DNA from: Acidobacteriota bacterium
Lineage (GTDB): Bacteria > Acidobacteriota > Terriglobia > UBA7540
Direction: 5' to 3'
Assembly (NCBI GenBank): GCA_021838785.1
Contig: JAKCCV010000003.1
Span: 20,001 to 84,000 of the forward strand
Length of the DNA: 64,000 nucleotides
Notes under the pieces: generated by a model
What the model was told of the DNA's origin: nothing
What the model saw: the letters and a program-made list of their open reading frames with translations, nothing else
Database searches by the model: none
Program-made: the position numbers and the translations under genes
In this document: positions 32,796 through 42,327 of the stretch, in pieces
Layout of the letters: each line of letters starts with the position of its first letter
Position numbering within the stretch: position 1 is the first letter of the stretch

Positions 32796-35705
32796 ATGTC
32801 GCTTTTTTGGAATCGCATTGGCTTCTCGTTGCTGGTCATCGTGGTTCTCCTGTTCCTGTGGGAGTTCTGGGTGCGGCCGGTCAGCGGGCCGATTTACCTT
32901 GAAGCCGTCCACGAGTATCGCCAGGGGGATTATCTGCGGGCGCGCAGACTGTTGCAGCACGCCTACGCCATTGACCCCAACAACACCGATATCTTGACGC
33001 TGATGGGTTGGAACGAACTCAAACTGAACCATCTTCGGCACGCCAACCGTATCTTCTCCCGCGCCCATCAGCTCTCGCCGCACGCTTCCGACGCCACCCT
33101 CGGCTATGCCTACGCGCAAATTGCGCTGCACCACCTGCGCCGGGCGGAGGCTCTGCTCAACCAACTGCGCCGCCAAGGGGTGCGCTCGGTGGACACGCAC
33201 CTTGCTTGGGGAGTGGTTGACCGCAAAGAGGGCAGGAATCGCGCTGCGGCCCGCGAATTTGAAGCGGCTCTGGCCCAGCATCCCAACGATCCGTTGGCTC
33301 TCAAAAATCTGCGCCAACTTTACGACGTTACCGAAGCGCAGCTATCTCGTGTGCGCTTTGAACCCCTACGCCGAGCTGCTCGGCTGACCTATACCTCGCG
33401 TGTTCAAGGTGAAGACTTCGCGCGGAATCAGGGTGGCGCATGGAAGCCCTCTTATTGGACCGGGGTGGACCTGACCGCCGCGCTGCCCGGCCAGTTTCCT
33501 GTCCAATCGGCTCGCCGAGCCAGCGTGTACGCGGGATGGCTCGAACAGATCAGCGCCCTCGGGGTGAACACCGTGCGGGTTTCGACCATTATGCCACCCT
33601 CATTTTATCGAGCGTTGGTAGAATTCGATTCAGATCCTTCCCATCCGCCACTTTGGCTTTTGCAGGGCATCACTTTCCCCCGCCCCCCGCTCAATTACGA
33701 CCTTTTCAATCAGTCCTATGACGACGCCTGCGCCGCCGAACTGCGAGACGCCGTGGATGTTATTCATGGGCAAGGGGATGTGCCTGCCAATCATTTGCAC
33801 GCCGGAGGGCTCTACCCTAACGACGTGGCGCGTTGGGTGGCTGGGTTTGTGGTAGGCAATACGTGGGTTTCCCCGGTGGTCATTGGGAACAATCAACTCC
33901 ATCCCAACCTCACCAGCTATCACGGCAGTTACGTTCAGGTCCCCTCGGGCAGCCCCACCGAAATCTTCTTAGCCCAAATGATTGACCGTCTGGAAGAATA
34001 CGAGCAGCGCAAATATAACTGGCAACATCCAGCGGCCTTTCTCAACTGGCCCACGCTCGATCCGATGTACCATCCGACGGAAAGCACGATGGTGGAAGAA
34101 ATGGCCATTCGGCGTTCGCTGGGCGAGCGTTTCCTCACCCCGCCCGGCCCCTACGATGACGATGACGCGGTGACGGTTGACCCCACGCACCTTCATCCCA
34201 CCTCGAAATTTCCGGCCGGCTATTTTGCCGATTACAGCGTATTCCCGTTCTATCCTGACTTCATGAATGACGATCCCGGTTATCAGGCCGTGCGCGATAG
34301 CGAGGGCAGCGATCCTTTCCTTGGCTATCTGGAGGATTTGAAAGCCCACACGCCCGGGGTGCCGCTGGTCATCAGCGACTATGGCCTTCCGACGAGCCTC
34401 GGCATTGGACACTTTAGCCCCGCCGGTTTCAACGAAGGGGGACAAACCGAGGCGCAGCAGGGACATTTGCTGGCGCGAATGACCCGCAACATTTATGATG
34501 CCGGTGCAGCGGGAGGAATGGTATTTGAATGGCTGGACGAGTGGTTTCGTCGCTCATGGATTACCCGCAATTATGAAACCCCTGCGGCCGATAAGCCTTT
34601 GTGGACGAATTTCATGGACCCCTCGGAGTATTACGGCTTGGTGGCGGCGGACCCGGACCGAGCGTCGGCGCATCTCCTCGAGGGCGGGCCGGCGGGATGG
34701 GAGAACCTTACGCCGCTCTATTCCAAGTCCACGGCACAGCCATCTCGGCCGCTGGGGGACGGCTGGGATGCGGCGCGAAACCTGGTGGCGCTCTATGCTG
34801 ACGCCGATGAAGGTTTCCTCTATCTGAGGCTGGTCGTCAACCAACTCGACCCCAAGCACACCGGCCGACCCAACTGGAACAAGGTCAATTACCTGATTGC
34901 TATTTCAACCGATCCCGGACAGGCCGGGCTCAGATATCCGCCGGCCATCCAACCGGTGCAATTCCCGGACGGCATCACTTATGCCATTCAGATTTCCGGC
35001 CCGCAGTCGAGCCACATTTGGGTTGCTTCGACTTATGACCCTTACGAAATCATTCCGGTGCCGGGGCTACCCGGTGAGACCATGCTGACACAGCAACTTG
35101 GCTGGAATCCTGCCCTAAGCGACACAGGAACGTTTGAAGGTCAAATCATTGAGCCCAATCGCCGCCGTTACGGACGCAATGGGCAGTACTTCCCGGCAAT
35201 CCGTTACGACCGCGGCATTTTGAGGTATGGGACGCTCAACCCCGCCTCCCCTCACTACGATTCGCTCGCCGAGTGGTATGCGAGTGTTCGCAACAATGCC
35301 ATTTCGATCCGCATTCCGTGGGCTTTGCTCAATGTGACCGACCCGTCCACGCTTCGCGTTTTCGCCGGCCTGGCCAAGGATGGCACCGTCCTGACGAAGG
35401 TGACGCCGGGGTTTGAGATGGCGGCGTTTTCCTACCGCCCGAATCCCGCGGTTGCCTCCCGCCCGCTGATGGAGCAGGGACAGCCCATTACGGATGCCTT
35501 GCCGACATTGCCCGCGAACGGCGTGATGGCTCCGAGTCACCTTTCCAAGTTTCGTTGGCAAGGATGGACCCATCCGGCCTATACCTTGAGGCTTAAAGCA
35601 TCCTACGGCATTCTGCGGAAAGCCTTTCAGTCGTTGCCTTCCACGCCACCGCCTCTCAAGCCCGGCACGCGCAGCGCCGAAGTCAGGGGTAGAGCCGGGA
35701 GGTGA
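32796..35705 (+). CDS. TPR protein fused to GH-A-like barrel with altered catalytic residues and CBM9/DOMON-like domain
   Basis: 969-residue protein: transmembrane anchor (9-28), TPR repeats (about 33-185), a TIM-barrel-like domain (about 195-600) and a beta-sandwich resembling CBM9/DOMON domains (about 650-960). The barrel has the look of clan GH-A glycosidases: GFVVGNTW (354-357) occupies the place of the GNE(P/W) acid/base motif and PLVISDYG (Asp528) that of the nucleophile SEYG, followed by GGMVFEWLDEW. If this alignment holds, both catalytic Glu are replaced (Thr356, Asp528). It starts 3 bp after the GT2 stop. Likely periplasmic and polysaccharide-binding rather than cutting, by inference. 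Confidence 0.75.
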   Translation: MSLFWNRIGFSLLVIVVLLFLWEFWVRPVSGPIYLEAVHEYRQGDYLRARRLLQHAYAIDPNNTDILTLMGWNELKLNHLRHANRIFSRAHQLSPHASDATLGYAYAQIALHHLRRAEALLNQLRRQGVRSVDTHLAWGVVDRKEGRNRAAAREFEAALAQHPNDPLALKNLRQLYDVTEAQLSRVRFEPLRRAARLTYTSRVQGEDFARNQGGAWKPSYWTGVDLTAALPGQFPVQSARRASVYAGWLEQISALGVNTVRVSTIMPPSFYRALVEFDSDPSHPPLWLLQGITFPRPPLNYDLFNQSYDDACAAELRDAVDVIHGQGDVPANHLHAGGLYPNDVARWVAGFVVGNTWVSPVVIGNNQLHPNLTSYHGSYVQVPSGSPTEIFLAQMIDRLEEYEQRKYNWQHPAAFLNWPTLDPMYHPTESTMVEEMAIRRSLGERFLTPPGPYDDDDAVTVDPTHLHPTSKFPAGYFADYSVFPFYPDFMNDDPGYQAVRDSEGSDPFLGYLEDLKAHTPGVPLVISDYGLPTSLGIGHFSPAGFNEGGQTEAQQGHLLARMTRNIYDAGAAGGMVFEWLDEWFRRSWITRNYETPAADKPLWTNFMDPSEYYGLVAADPDRASAHLLEGGPAGWENLTPLYSKSTAQPSRPLGDGWDAARNLVALYADADEGFLYLRLVVNQLDPKHTGRPNWNKVNYLIAISTDPGQAGLRYPPAIQPVQFPDGITYAIQISGPQSSHIWVASTYDPYEIIPVPGLPGETMLTQQLGWNPALSDTGTFEGQIIEPNRRRYGRNGQYFPAIRYDRGILRYGTLNPASPHYDSLAEWYASVRNNAISIRIPWALLNVTDPSTLRVFAGLAKDGTVLTKVTPGFEMAAFSYRPNPAVASRPLMEQGQPITDALPTLPANGVMAPSHLSKFRWQGWTHPAYTLRLKASYGILRKAFQSLPSTPPPLKPGTRSAEVRGRAGR

Positions 35706-36715
35706 TGCCGCATCCAGGGGAGCTAAAATGGAATGAGTCGGCCGGCGAACAGAAGGCGATGAGGCGCAGGAACATCATGGTTGTGTTGTTGGTTTTCCTC
35801 GCCGCCAGTGTGGGCGCCGGCTACTGGGTTCTGGTTCACCCGGCGAGCATTTTTGTTCAGTGGGCAGAATCAGATTTTCCCCAACGGATCACAAAAATTT
35901 CCTTTGGCCCTTATCCGACGGCCCAGGACCTTCAGCGTTTCAAAGCGGCGGGGGGCAAGTACGTGGTGAGCTTGCTCGACCCGCGATTGCCATATGAGAA
36001 GGTTCTCCTGGAGCGGGAACAGGCGGAGGCCCGGGCCGACGGCTTGATCTTCAAGGATTTCCCGATGGCCAGCATTTTTGATCATCGGATTTTTAACAAC
36101 TACCGCCAAGAAGAGAAAAAGGCGGCTGAATTTTTGAAAAAGGCAGACGGCCCTTGTTACGTCCACTGTTATCTTGGCAAGCACCGAGTGATGCACGTGC
36201 GCGATGAGTTGATTCGGGAGGGAGTCTCGGCGCTGGATTGGACCCCCCTGGGCACCAACCGGCAATACTGGAATCTCGTCACTCGCCTGGATCGGGCCCA
36301 GAAGCATTTTGACAAAGACAATTTCGCAAAGGTTCTGGAAATTCTCCAGCCTATTACCCAAGGCGATGTGGACGTCGCGGCCCTGCGCGGGTGGTCTTAT
36401 TATCGTCTGGGTTTGTTTGAAGAGGCCGCGGCGGCGTTTCGGCAGGGGCTGAAATTGGAGCCGACCAACCCACGGAATTTGGAGGGCTTGGGATATTGTT
36501 ACCTTCAGCAGGGTCAGCCCGTGATGGCTGAACGGTTGTTTGAAAGGGTGCTCAATCAGATACCGGACCAGGAAGGGGCGATGGTCGGTGAGGGATTGGC
36601 GTATCTCGCCTTGCAGCAAAAGACGTTGGCGGCTGAAACCTTCCGCAAAGTGCTGGCGATGGATCCGACCAATGCGGAAGTTAAAAACTACCTTGAACGC
36701 GCCGACGCGGAGTAG
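35705..36715 (+). CDS. Membrane-anchored CX5R phosphatase-like domain with TPR repeats
   Basis: 336-residue protein. A transmembrane anchor (about 24-44) is followed by a dual-specificity/tyrosine-phosphatase-like domain: VHCYLGKHR holds Cys155 and Arg161 in the HCX5R signature, and DFPMAS (Asp118) could supply the general acid. TPR repeats fill about 195-335. Topology predicts an extracytoplasmic location, unusual for such phosphatases. The ATG overlaps the previous stop (TGATG); ATG 35759 is an alternative start. Within the operon it may act on a phosphorylated polymer, lipid or protein partner; this is not established. Confidence 0.7.
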   Translation: MPHPGELKWNESAGEQKAMRRRNIMVVLLVFLAASVGAGYWVLVHPASIFVQWAESDFPQRITKISFGPYPTAQDLQRFKAAGGKYVVSLLDPRLPYEKVLLEREQAEARADGLIFKDFPMASIFDHRIFNNYRQEEKKAAEFLKKADGPCYVHCYLGKHRVMHVRDELIREGVSALDWTPLGTNRQYWNLVTRLDRAQKHFDKDNFAKVLEILQPITQGDVDVAALRGWSYYRLGLFEEAAAAFRQGLKLEPTNPRNLEGLGYCYLQQGQPVMAERLFERVLNQIPDQEGAMVGEGLAYLALQQKTLAAETFRKVLAMDPTNAEVKNYLERADAE

Positions 36716-36807
36716 TGCGCACATCGGCCCCGCGGCCAAAGCGGTCGCCGAACCGGCGAGCCAAGGATGAACGCCGCCGGCCTCAAGGCACGGGGTGGAG
36801 GGGAAAG

Positions 36808-39800
36808 ATGAGGAGAATCACAAGAACGTTCCACGGGCTTCTTCTCGTGGGAATCCTGGCCACCGGTCGAGCGCTGGGCGCGCAAGCTCGCCGGCCCCAG
36901 AAGTTGTCCCCGCTCGAAATGCTGCAACGCGCCCACGCCTACTTCGTCGAGGGGGATTGCGATCAAGCGAGAAAATATTATCTGGAAGCGCTCAAATCCT
37001 TTCCAGACCACTTCGACATTTTCAAAAACCTTGGCGATTGCTATTTTGCCATGGGGCCGGAGAAATACGCTCAGGCAGCTACGTATTACGCTCAGGCCGA
37101 CGCGCTCAACCCGCGGTCGGCCGTGGTGGGCTCGCGACTGGCGGCATGTTACATGGCGCTTCACCGCTACGAAGCAGCGGCGGCCGTTTCTCTTCGACTT
37201 GCGCAGTTGCCGAATGCGCCTCCCGAGGCATGGCGGCGCGTGGCTGAAGCTTACGAAAACGCCCAGGACTGGTCCAAGGCAGCCTCGGCTTACAACACCT
37301 ATCTCCAGCGCAATCCTGACGACCTGCGCGCCCGTGTCCGGTTGGCTCGGATTGATGCCCGCCTGAAGTCCTACCACCAAGCGATGGAACAGTACCGCAT
37401 CCTTCTTTCCACCAATCCGGACTACCCCTCGGCGCTCGTCGGCATGGGTCAAATTCTTTCTTGGGAAGGTCAATTGGACCGCAGCTTGGTTCTGTTCAAT
37501 CGGGTTTTGCAAGAGGAACCTCACAATGCGGAGGCGGAATCGGGCAAGGCCTTTGTGCTGCTGTGGCAGGGACATGACCGACAGGCTTTAACCCTCTTCC
37601 AAAACCTGCACCGGCGCTTCCCCAACGATGCCGACGTGACGCACGGCCTTACGGAAGCCCACGATGCGCTGGAGCAGAAGGCCTTTCTCGCCGCCAAGAA
37701 GACGGGCAACGTTTCCGCCATCGTTGCTTACTATCGCCAGAGGCTGGCCAAAAATCCGCGCGACGTGGATGCCTTAAAAGCGCTCATGGCGTTTACGGCC
37801 AACCCCCAACAGTGCCAGCAGAGCATCGCCTACGGGCGGGAGGCGCTGCGACTTTCCGCCGGTGACCCCGACGTGGAGCTTGGCTTGGCTCGCTCACTCA
37901 CCCTCTGCCAGCATTACACGCAAGCCATTGCCCGTTACCGCGAGTATCTTGCCTCCCACCCTAACGCCGAAGGCGCGCTCTATGAACTGGGCGATACGCT
38001 CACGCGGGCACGTCGTTTATCGGAGGCCATCGCCACCTTCCGCCAACTGCTCCATGTGGACCCCAAGAACCTGGGGGGGCAAATTGGTTTAGCTCAGGAT
38101 TTAGCGGCCACGGGGCAATACGGCGAGGCCAGGAAGGAATTCGACCTTGCGCTCCAGCAAGCGCCGAACAATTATGAGGCTTTGCAGGGCAAAGCCTACC
38201 TTCTGTACTATCAAAACGATTTTGCCGAGGCGCGCAGCATTTTCCAGAGCCTGGAAGCTCAAAACCCCGGCGATCCCCAGAACGCTCAGGCGCTGCGGGA
38301 CATCTCCAAGGCGGAAGAACAGGCCCGGTGGGCAGCGCTTCGCCCGGCCCCCGACGCTCCCCCACAAGCTTGGCTCAAGTTCTACCGCGAAAGACTGGCG
38401 AGCTACCCCAACGATCGTGATGCCTTGAAGGGTTTGGCCTATGTGGAGGCGGAGCTCAACAACGCTCCCGCCGCCATCGCCGGTTACCGGCACGTGCTCG
38501 AGCTCTACCCCCATGACCGAGGCGCTATGCTGGAGTTAGCCCACCTGTTGAGTCTCAATCGGCAATACCTGGCTTCGATTCAGCTTTACCAGGAGGTCTT
38601 AAAGGAAACGCCCGACGATCCCGCGGTTCTGCAGGATTTGGCGCGCGTGGAAGTGTGGGCAGGCCATGATTTCTCCGCCCTCAAAATTTACCAGCATCTT
38701 CTCGCCTCCGAGCCTTCCAACACCGGTTATCAGTTGGAGGTGGCGAGCCTCGAAGCAAGGCTGAAGCAGTACCCGGCGGCAGAAAACACGCTGGCTTCTC
38801 TGCTTGCCGAGGAGCCTGAAAATCGCGACGCTCGGCTGGAAATTGCCCACTTGGATCTCGCGCAGGGTCAGCTTGACTCGGCCCTCCAAAATTTTGAGAT
38901 TCTGCTCAAACACAATCCGCAAGACCCTGACGCGCTGCTCGGCCAAGCTGAGATTAACTATCGGCAGGGAAAACTTGCGCAGGCCCGGGCCTCGGCCTCC
39001 CAGGCACTCCAAGCCCGCCCTAAAGATTTCTCGAGTCTGTTTTTGATGGCCAGCATCGAGCACGCCCAGGGGCATCGCAAGCAAGCTTTAGAGTTGCTCC
39101 GCCAGGCGGACGCCGCGAGCCCGGGTAATCCGGAAGTCGCCTCGCTCCGCCAAGCAATCTTGTCGGAGTCGCGGGTCACCGTTTCAACCACGGTTGCCTA
39201 CGCGCGGGAGATTGGTCCGCCTTCGAGTTCCGGCAAAGCCACCGGCCTGGCCAACGAAGACCTTCGCATGTTTACCTATGGCACCACGGTGGCGGCATCG
39301 CTGATGCCCAAGACCACATCGTTTTTCACCTTCAACTCCATGCCCTCTGATAGCCCGCCCAGTCCGTTTCGAAACGCGCTCGGTTATCCCCTGCCAACCG
39401 GCATTACGGGTGCCGCGGCCCCGGCAGAATATCTCTATCGCCAATCCACCGACATCACCCCTCACTTCCAGATGCGAGGCGGTATCGGGGTGGTGCGGTT
39501 TGGACCGGGTGATCTGGTCAGCCTGGGTGGCCAAACGGAGTTAGTGCCCTCCGCTCGACAGCGGGTCCTATGGCAAGCCGGCATCAGCTATCTGCCCACG
39601 ACGCGGCTGGATATTGCCCTCGATGCCATTCGTTCACCTTACGCGTACACTCCCATCGCGGCACGTTATGGATTGATTGAGGACGAGTTCCGCGCCCAAC
39701 TGCGCTACAACTTTAACCCTCGGACCCGCCTCTATCTGGCCTACGCTTACGGTCGCTTCTCCACCGAAAGCTACGACCACTATGCGCCTGTCTCCGGCCA

Positions 39801-40230
39801 AGCCTTGGGCAGCTATGCGGAGACCGATCGCGCCAATTTCGGCTGGTTCAGGTTCACCCACACCTTTTACGAGTCGGAGCGTTTTTCCGTTGACGGAGGA
39901 TATTCCGGGAGGGTTTACGGCTTTACCCATCGGCAACATCCTTTCCTGGGCTTCTATAACCCTAACCTGTACCAACTCCACGAGTTAGTTTCGCGAATTT
40001 ATGGAAAGTTCTGGGGGCCCATCGGTTATGACATTGCCGGTGGATTGGGAATTCAGCAAGCCGGCCGAGGACAAGCCCTCACTCGCGCTTGGGACGTGAC
40101 CCCAGCTTTTTCGCTGCAAGTCTCGCGCAACCTTCTTTTAACTCTCAGCTACACGCACTACAACACAGCCCAAGCCCTTGGCCCGCTGCGCGGCAATGCC
40201 GTTCAGTTGAATTCTCAGTGGAAGTTTTGA
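36808..40230 (+). CDS. Outer-membrane TPR / beta-barrel export protein (BcsC/PgaA-like)
   Basis: 1140-residue exported protein. A signal peptide (residues 1-25, ending ALGAQA) is followed by about 20 TPR repeats up to residue 800, for example YHQAMEQYRILLSTNPDYPSA. The last 330 residues are alternating aromatic beta strands ending in VQLNSQWKF; a terminal Phe is the mark of outer-membrane barrels. The layout matches BcsC, AlgK-AlgE and PgaA-type secretion proteins. ATG 36808 has GGAGGGG upstream and starts the signal peptide; the frame opens at 36715. As last gene of the operon it would provide the outer-membrane pore. Confidence 0.85.
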   Translation: MRRITRTFHGLLLVGILATGRALGAQARRPQKLSPLEMLQRAHAYFVEGDCDQARKYYLEALKSFPDHFDIFKNLGDCYFAMGPEKYAQAATYYAQADALNPRSAVVGSRLAACYMALHRYEAAAAVSLRLAQLPNAPPEAWRRVAEAYENAQDWSKAASAYNTYLQRNPDDLRARVRLARIDARLKSYHQAMEQYRILLSTNPDYPSALVGMGQILSWEGQLDRSLVLFNRVLQEEPHNAEAESGKAFVLLWQGHDRQALTLFQNLHRRFPNDADVTHGLTEAHDALEQKAFLAAKKTGNVSAIVAYYRQRLAKNPRDVDALKALMAFTANPQQCQQSIAYGREALRLSAGDPDVELGLARSLTLCQHYTQAIARYREYLASHPNAEGALYELGDTLTRARRLSEAIATFRQLLHVDPKNLGGQIGLAQDLAATGQYGEARKEFDLALQQAPNNYEALQGKAYLLYYQNDFAEARSIFQSLEAQNPGDPQNAQALRDISKAEEQARWAALRPAPDAPPQAWLKFYRERLASYPNDRDALKGLAYVEAELNNAPAAIAGYRHVLELYPHDRGAMLELAHLLSLNRQYLASIQLYQEVLKETPDDPAVLQDLARVEVWAGHDFSALKIYQHLLASEPSNTGYQLEVASLEARLKQYPAAENTLASLLAEEPENRDARLEIAHLDLAQGQLDSALQNFEILLKHNPQDPDALLGQAEINYRQGKLAQARASASQALQARPKDFSSLFLMASIEHAQGHRKQALELLRQADAASPGNPEVASLRQAILSESRVTVSTTVAYAREIGPPSSSGKATGLANEDLRMFTYGTTVAASLMPKTTSFFTFNSMPSDSPPSPFRNALGYPLPTGITGAAAPAEYLYRQSTDITPHFQMRGGIGVVRFGPGDLVSLGGQTELVPSARQRVLWQAGISYLPTTRLDIALDAIRSPYAYTPIAARYGLIEDEFRAQLRYNFNPRTRLYLAYAYGRFSTESYDHYAPVSGQALGSYAETDRANFGWFRFTHTFYESERFSVDGGYSGRVYGFTHRQHPFLGFYNPNLYQLHELVSRIYGKFWGPIGYDIAGGLGIQQAGRGQALTRAWDVTPAFSLQVSRNLLLTLSYTHYNTAQALGPLRGNAVQLNSQWKF

Positions 40231-40234
40231 CAAG

Positions 40235-40279
40235 GGGCTCGGTCCCTTGCGCCGCCCAAGCGCTCGTGTCACCGAGCCC
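40235..40279 (+). terminator. Stem-loop after the exopolysaccharide-type operon
   Basis: GGGCTCGGT (40235-40243) pairs perfectly with ACCGAGCCC (40271-40279). A shorter hairpin, CAAGGG with CCCTTG, overlaps it. No T tract follows, so it is a possible Rho-assisted or mRNA-protecting terminator only. Confidence 0.4.
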
Positions 40280-40880
40280 TCCGCTCGTCGGCTCGGCAAG
40301 GCCAATCCGCGGCTCTATCCTTCACGCGCCATCCTCCAGACAACCCTCGACACTCTCGGACGGATCTTCCTCGTAGAAATTTGGTGATGTGCTTGTGCTC
40401 ACAAGACCTAGCCCGAAGCTGCACGAGCCCTCGGAAAGTATTCTACTGCTTCCCAGAGGGATAGCGTCAGAATTAGTTTCCGGTTACTGGCAACGTTCGC
40501 GTCCGCTCATAAGCCCGCGCCTGGCGCGGCGTGGGCTCCAGCACTTGTCGGAACGTCAGGTTGGAAGCATCCCGCCGCATCTCGTAGGTGATCTTCGCCC
40601 GGCTCGCCAGTTCCAACGGCAGCGTCCGAAAGCTGCGCACCGGGGAACCCTCCGCCGTCTCGTGGGAACGCTTCTTGGCGTGATCTGAGGCGGAAGGTTT
40701 CGCGCAGGAAGATGGGTTCACCGGACGCCTACGAAGATGGGCGGGGAAGTTGCGGTTGGGGATGGTTTCGATGTAGATGGGATTTCTTATTCATCCTTGG
40801 CCGTGTTACAGCGCGGGCGGGGCGCCCGTGCCACAGACCTTGCAACCATCGCCATTCAGAAACTCCGAGGCCCTCTCGCC
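40280..40880. other. Gene-poor region with possible small ORF
   Basis: 600 bp between convergent operons. One minus-strand frame (GTG 40721 to stop 40473, 82 residues) contains a plausible segment, KITYEMRRDASNLTFRQVLE, and might be a small gene or a remnant of one; there is no good ribosome site and I do not recognise it. A partial copy of the palindromic repeat lies at 40813-40834. Nothing else is supported. Confidence 0.3.
40813..40834. repeat. Dispersed palindromic repeat, partial copy B
   Basis: GCGGGCGGGGCGCCCGTGCCAC is half of the repeat seen at 25828-25879 and 56797-56848: the CGGGCG...CGCCCGTGCCAC arm without the CACGGCCATGATGGCC arm. Confidence 0.5.
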
Positions 40881-42269
40881 TCAGCCCTTAGCGCACTTTG
40901 TGAAAACCTGGTCTAGCAATTCGAGCGCCAGGTCTATTTCGTCGCGGGTGATGGTCAAGGCGGGGGCCAGCGTGAAGACGTTTTTGTAATAACCCCCGAC
41001 GTCGAGCACCAGGCCCATTTTGCGGCCGCGGGCATTCAGTGTGCCGCTCAGGCCCTCGGCGAAAATGCGGTCGGTCAATTCGCGGTTGGGCGTGATGCGG
41101 TCGGGCTGGGTGACCTCGATGCGCAGGGCGAGGCCGAGGCCGTCCACCTGCCCGATGGATTGGAGGTGTCGCCGCTCCAGTTCCCGCAGGCCGTTCAAAA
41201 AATAGGCGCCTTTCTCCCGAACGATGCTTTCGTAGTCCTCTTCTTCCAGCATCTTCAGCGTTTCGAGCGCCACCGCCGTGCCGAGCGTGTTCGAGGAAAA
41301 CGTCGAATGGGTTGAGCCGGGCGGAAACACTTCCGGCGCGATCAGCTCTTCCCGCGCCCACAGTCCCGAAATCGGGTTCAGGCCGTTCGTCAGCGCCTTG
41401 CCAAACACAATAATGTCGGGCACGATGTCGAAATTCTCAATCGCCCAGAACTTGCCCGTGCGATAAAACCCCATTTGGATTTCATCGTCCACAATAAGAA
41501 TCTTGTGTCGGCGGCAAGTTTCCGCCAGGCGCTTGAAATAATCTTTGGGTGGAATCACGTAGCCGCCGGTCCCCTGCACCGCTTCAATGTAAAACGCGCC
41601 AAACTCCGCCGCGCCCGCCTTCGGATCCCACACGCCGAAGTATTCCGAATCAAAAAGCTTTTCAAACTCCTCTTCGCAATAGAGGCCGCAGGTTTCCGGC
41701 TTCAGGCCGTAGATGCAGCGCAGGCAATACGGGTAAAAAACGAACTGGGCGCGGTCGCTGAAGTGCCCGTAGCGCCGCCGGTAGCGGTAACTTGAGGTGA
41801 TGGCCGAGGCACCGAGCGTCCGCCCGTGGTAGCCGCCCATGAAGGCGAACATCAAGTTCTTGCCCGTCGCGTTCCGCACCAGCTTCAGCGAATCCTCGAT
41901 GGCCTGCGAGCCGCCGACGTTGAAGTGGACGCGGCCTTTCACGCCGAAGCGTTTTTCGCAATACTGCGCGATGCGCGCCGCCGCTTCAATCTTTTCCGCG
42001 TGCAAATACTGGCAGGCCAGTTGCGGCAGGCGGTCCACCTGCCGCTTCAGCGCCTCGCTGAGCCGCGGATTTTTGTATCCAAAGCTCGCCGCCGAGTACC
42101 ACATCTGCAAGTCGAGATACGGCGTGCCCTGATCGTCATAGAGCGTGCTTCCCTCGCAATGGACAAAGATTTTGGGCGGCTCGAGGTAGTGAACCGTGTC
42201 CCCAAACGAACAATACTTCTGCTCCAGCGCCAGCAGTTCCGCCGTCTTTGAGCTCGTCTCAATCGCCAA
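40881..42269 (-). CDS. Class III (GABA/ornithine-type) aminotransferase
   Basis: 462-residue PLP enzyme of fold type I, subgroup III. The PLP Lys is K291 in IVFGKALTNG, the PLP-ring Asp is in LIVDDEIQMG, and GGSQAIEDSLKL and GGYHGRTLGASAITSS bind phosphate. An insert has four cysteines (C182-x2-C185-x8-C194-x3-C198); mammalian GABA aminotransferase holds a [2Fe-2S] cluster through a similar CxxC, so an iron-sulphur or zinc site is possible. It is the last gene of a lipid-like operon, 58 bp after the phosphatase gene, so it may aminate an acyl-derived keto or aldehyde group. Substrate unknown. Confidence 0.88.
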   Translation of the reverse strand: MAIETSSKTAELLALEQKYCSFGDTVHYLEPPKIFVHCEGSTLYDDQGTPYLDLQMWYSAASFGYKNPRLSEALKRQVDRLPQLACQYLHAEKIEAAARIAQYCEKRFGVKGRVHFNVGGSQAIEDSLKLVRNATGKNLMFAFMGGYHGRTLGASAITSSYRYRRRYGHFSDRAQFVFYPYCLRCIYGLKPETCGLYCEEEFEKLFDSEYFGVWDPKAGAAEFGAFYIEAVQGTGGYVIPPKDYFKRLAETCRRHKILIVDDEIQMGFYRTGKFWAIENFDIVPDIIVFGKALTNGLNPISGLWAREELIAPEVFPPGSTHSTFSSNTLGTAVALETLKMLEEEDYESIVREKGAYFLNGLRELERRHLQSIGQVDGLGLALRIEVTQPDRITPNRELTDRIFAEGLSGTLNARGRKMGLVLDVGGYYKNVFTLAPALTITRDEIDLALELLDQVFTKCAKG

Positions 42270-42327
42270 ATGCTTCCTCCCAACCCATCCTTGCTTTCCG
42301 GCAACCCAACCGCGCGGCCGCGCAGCC

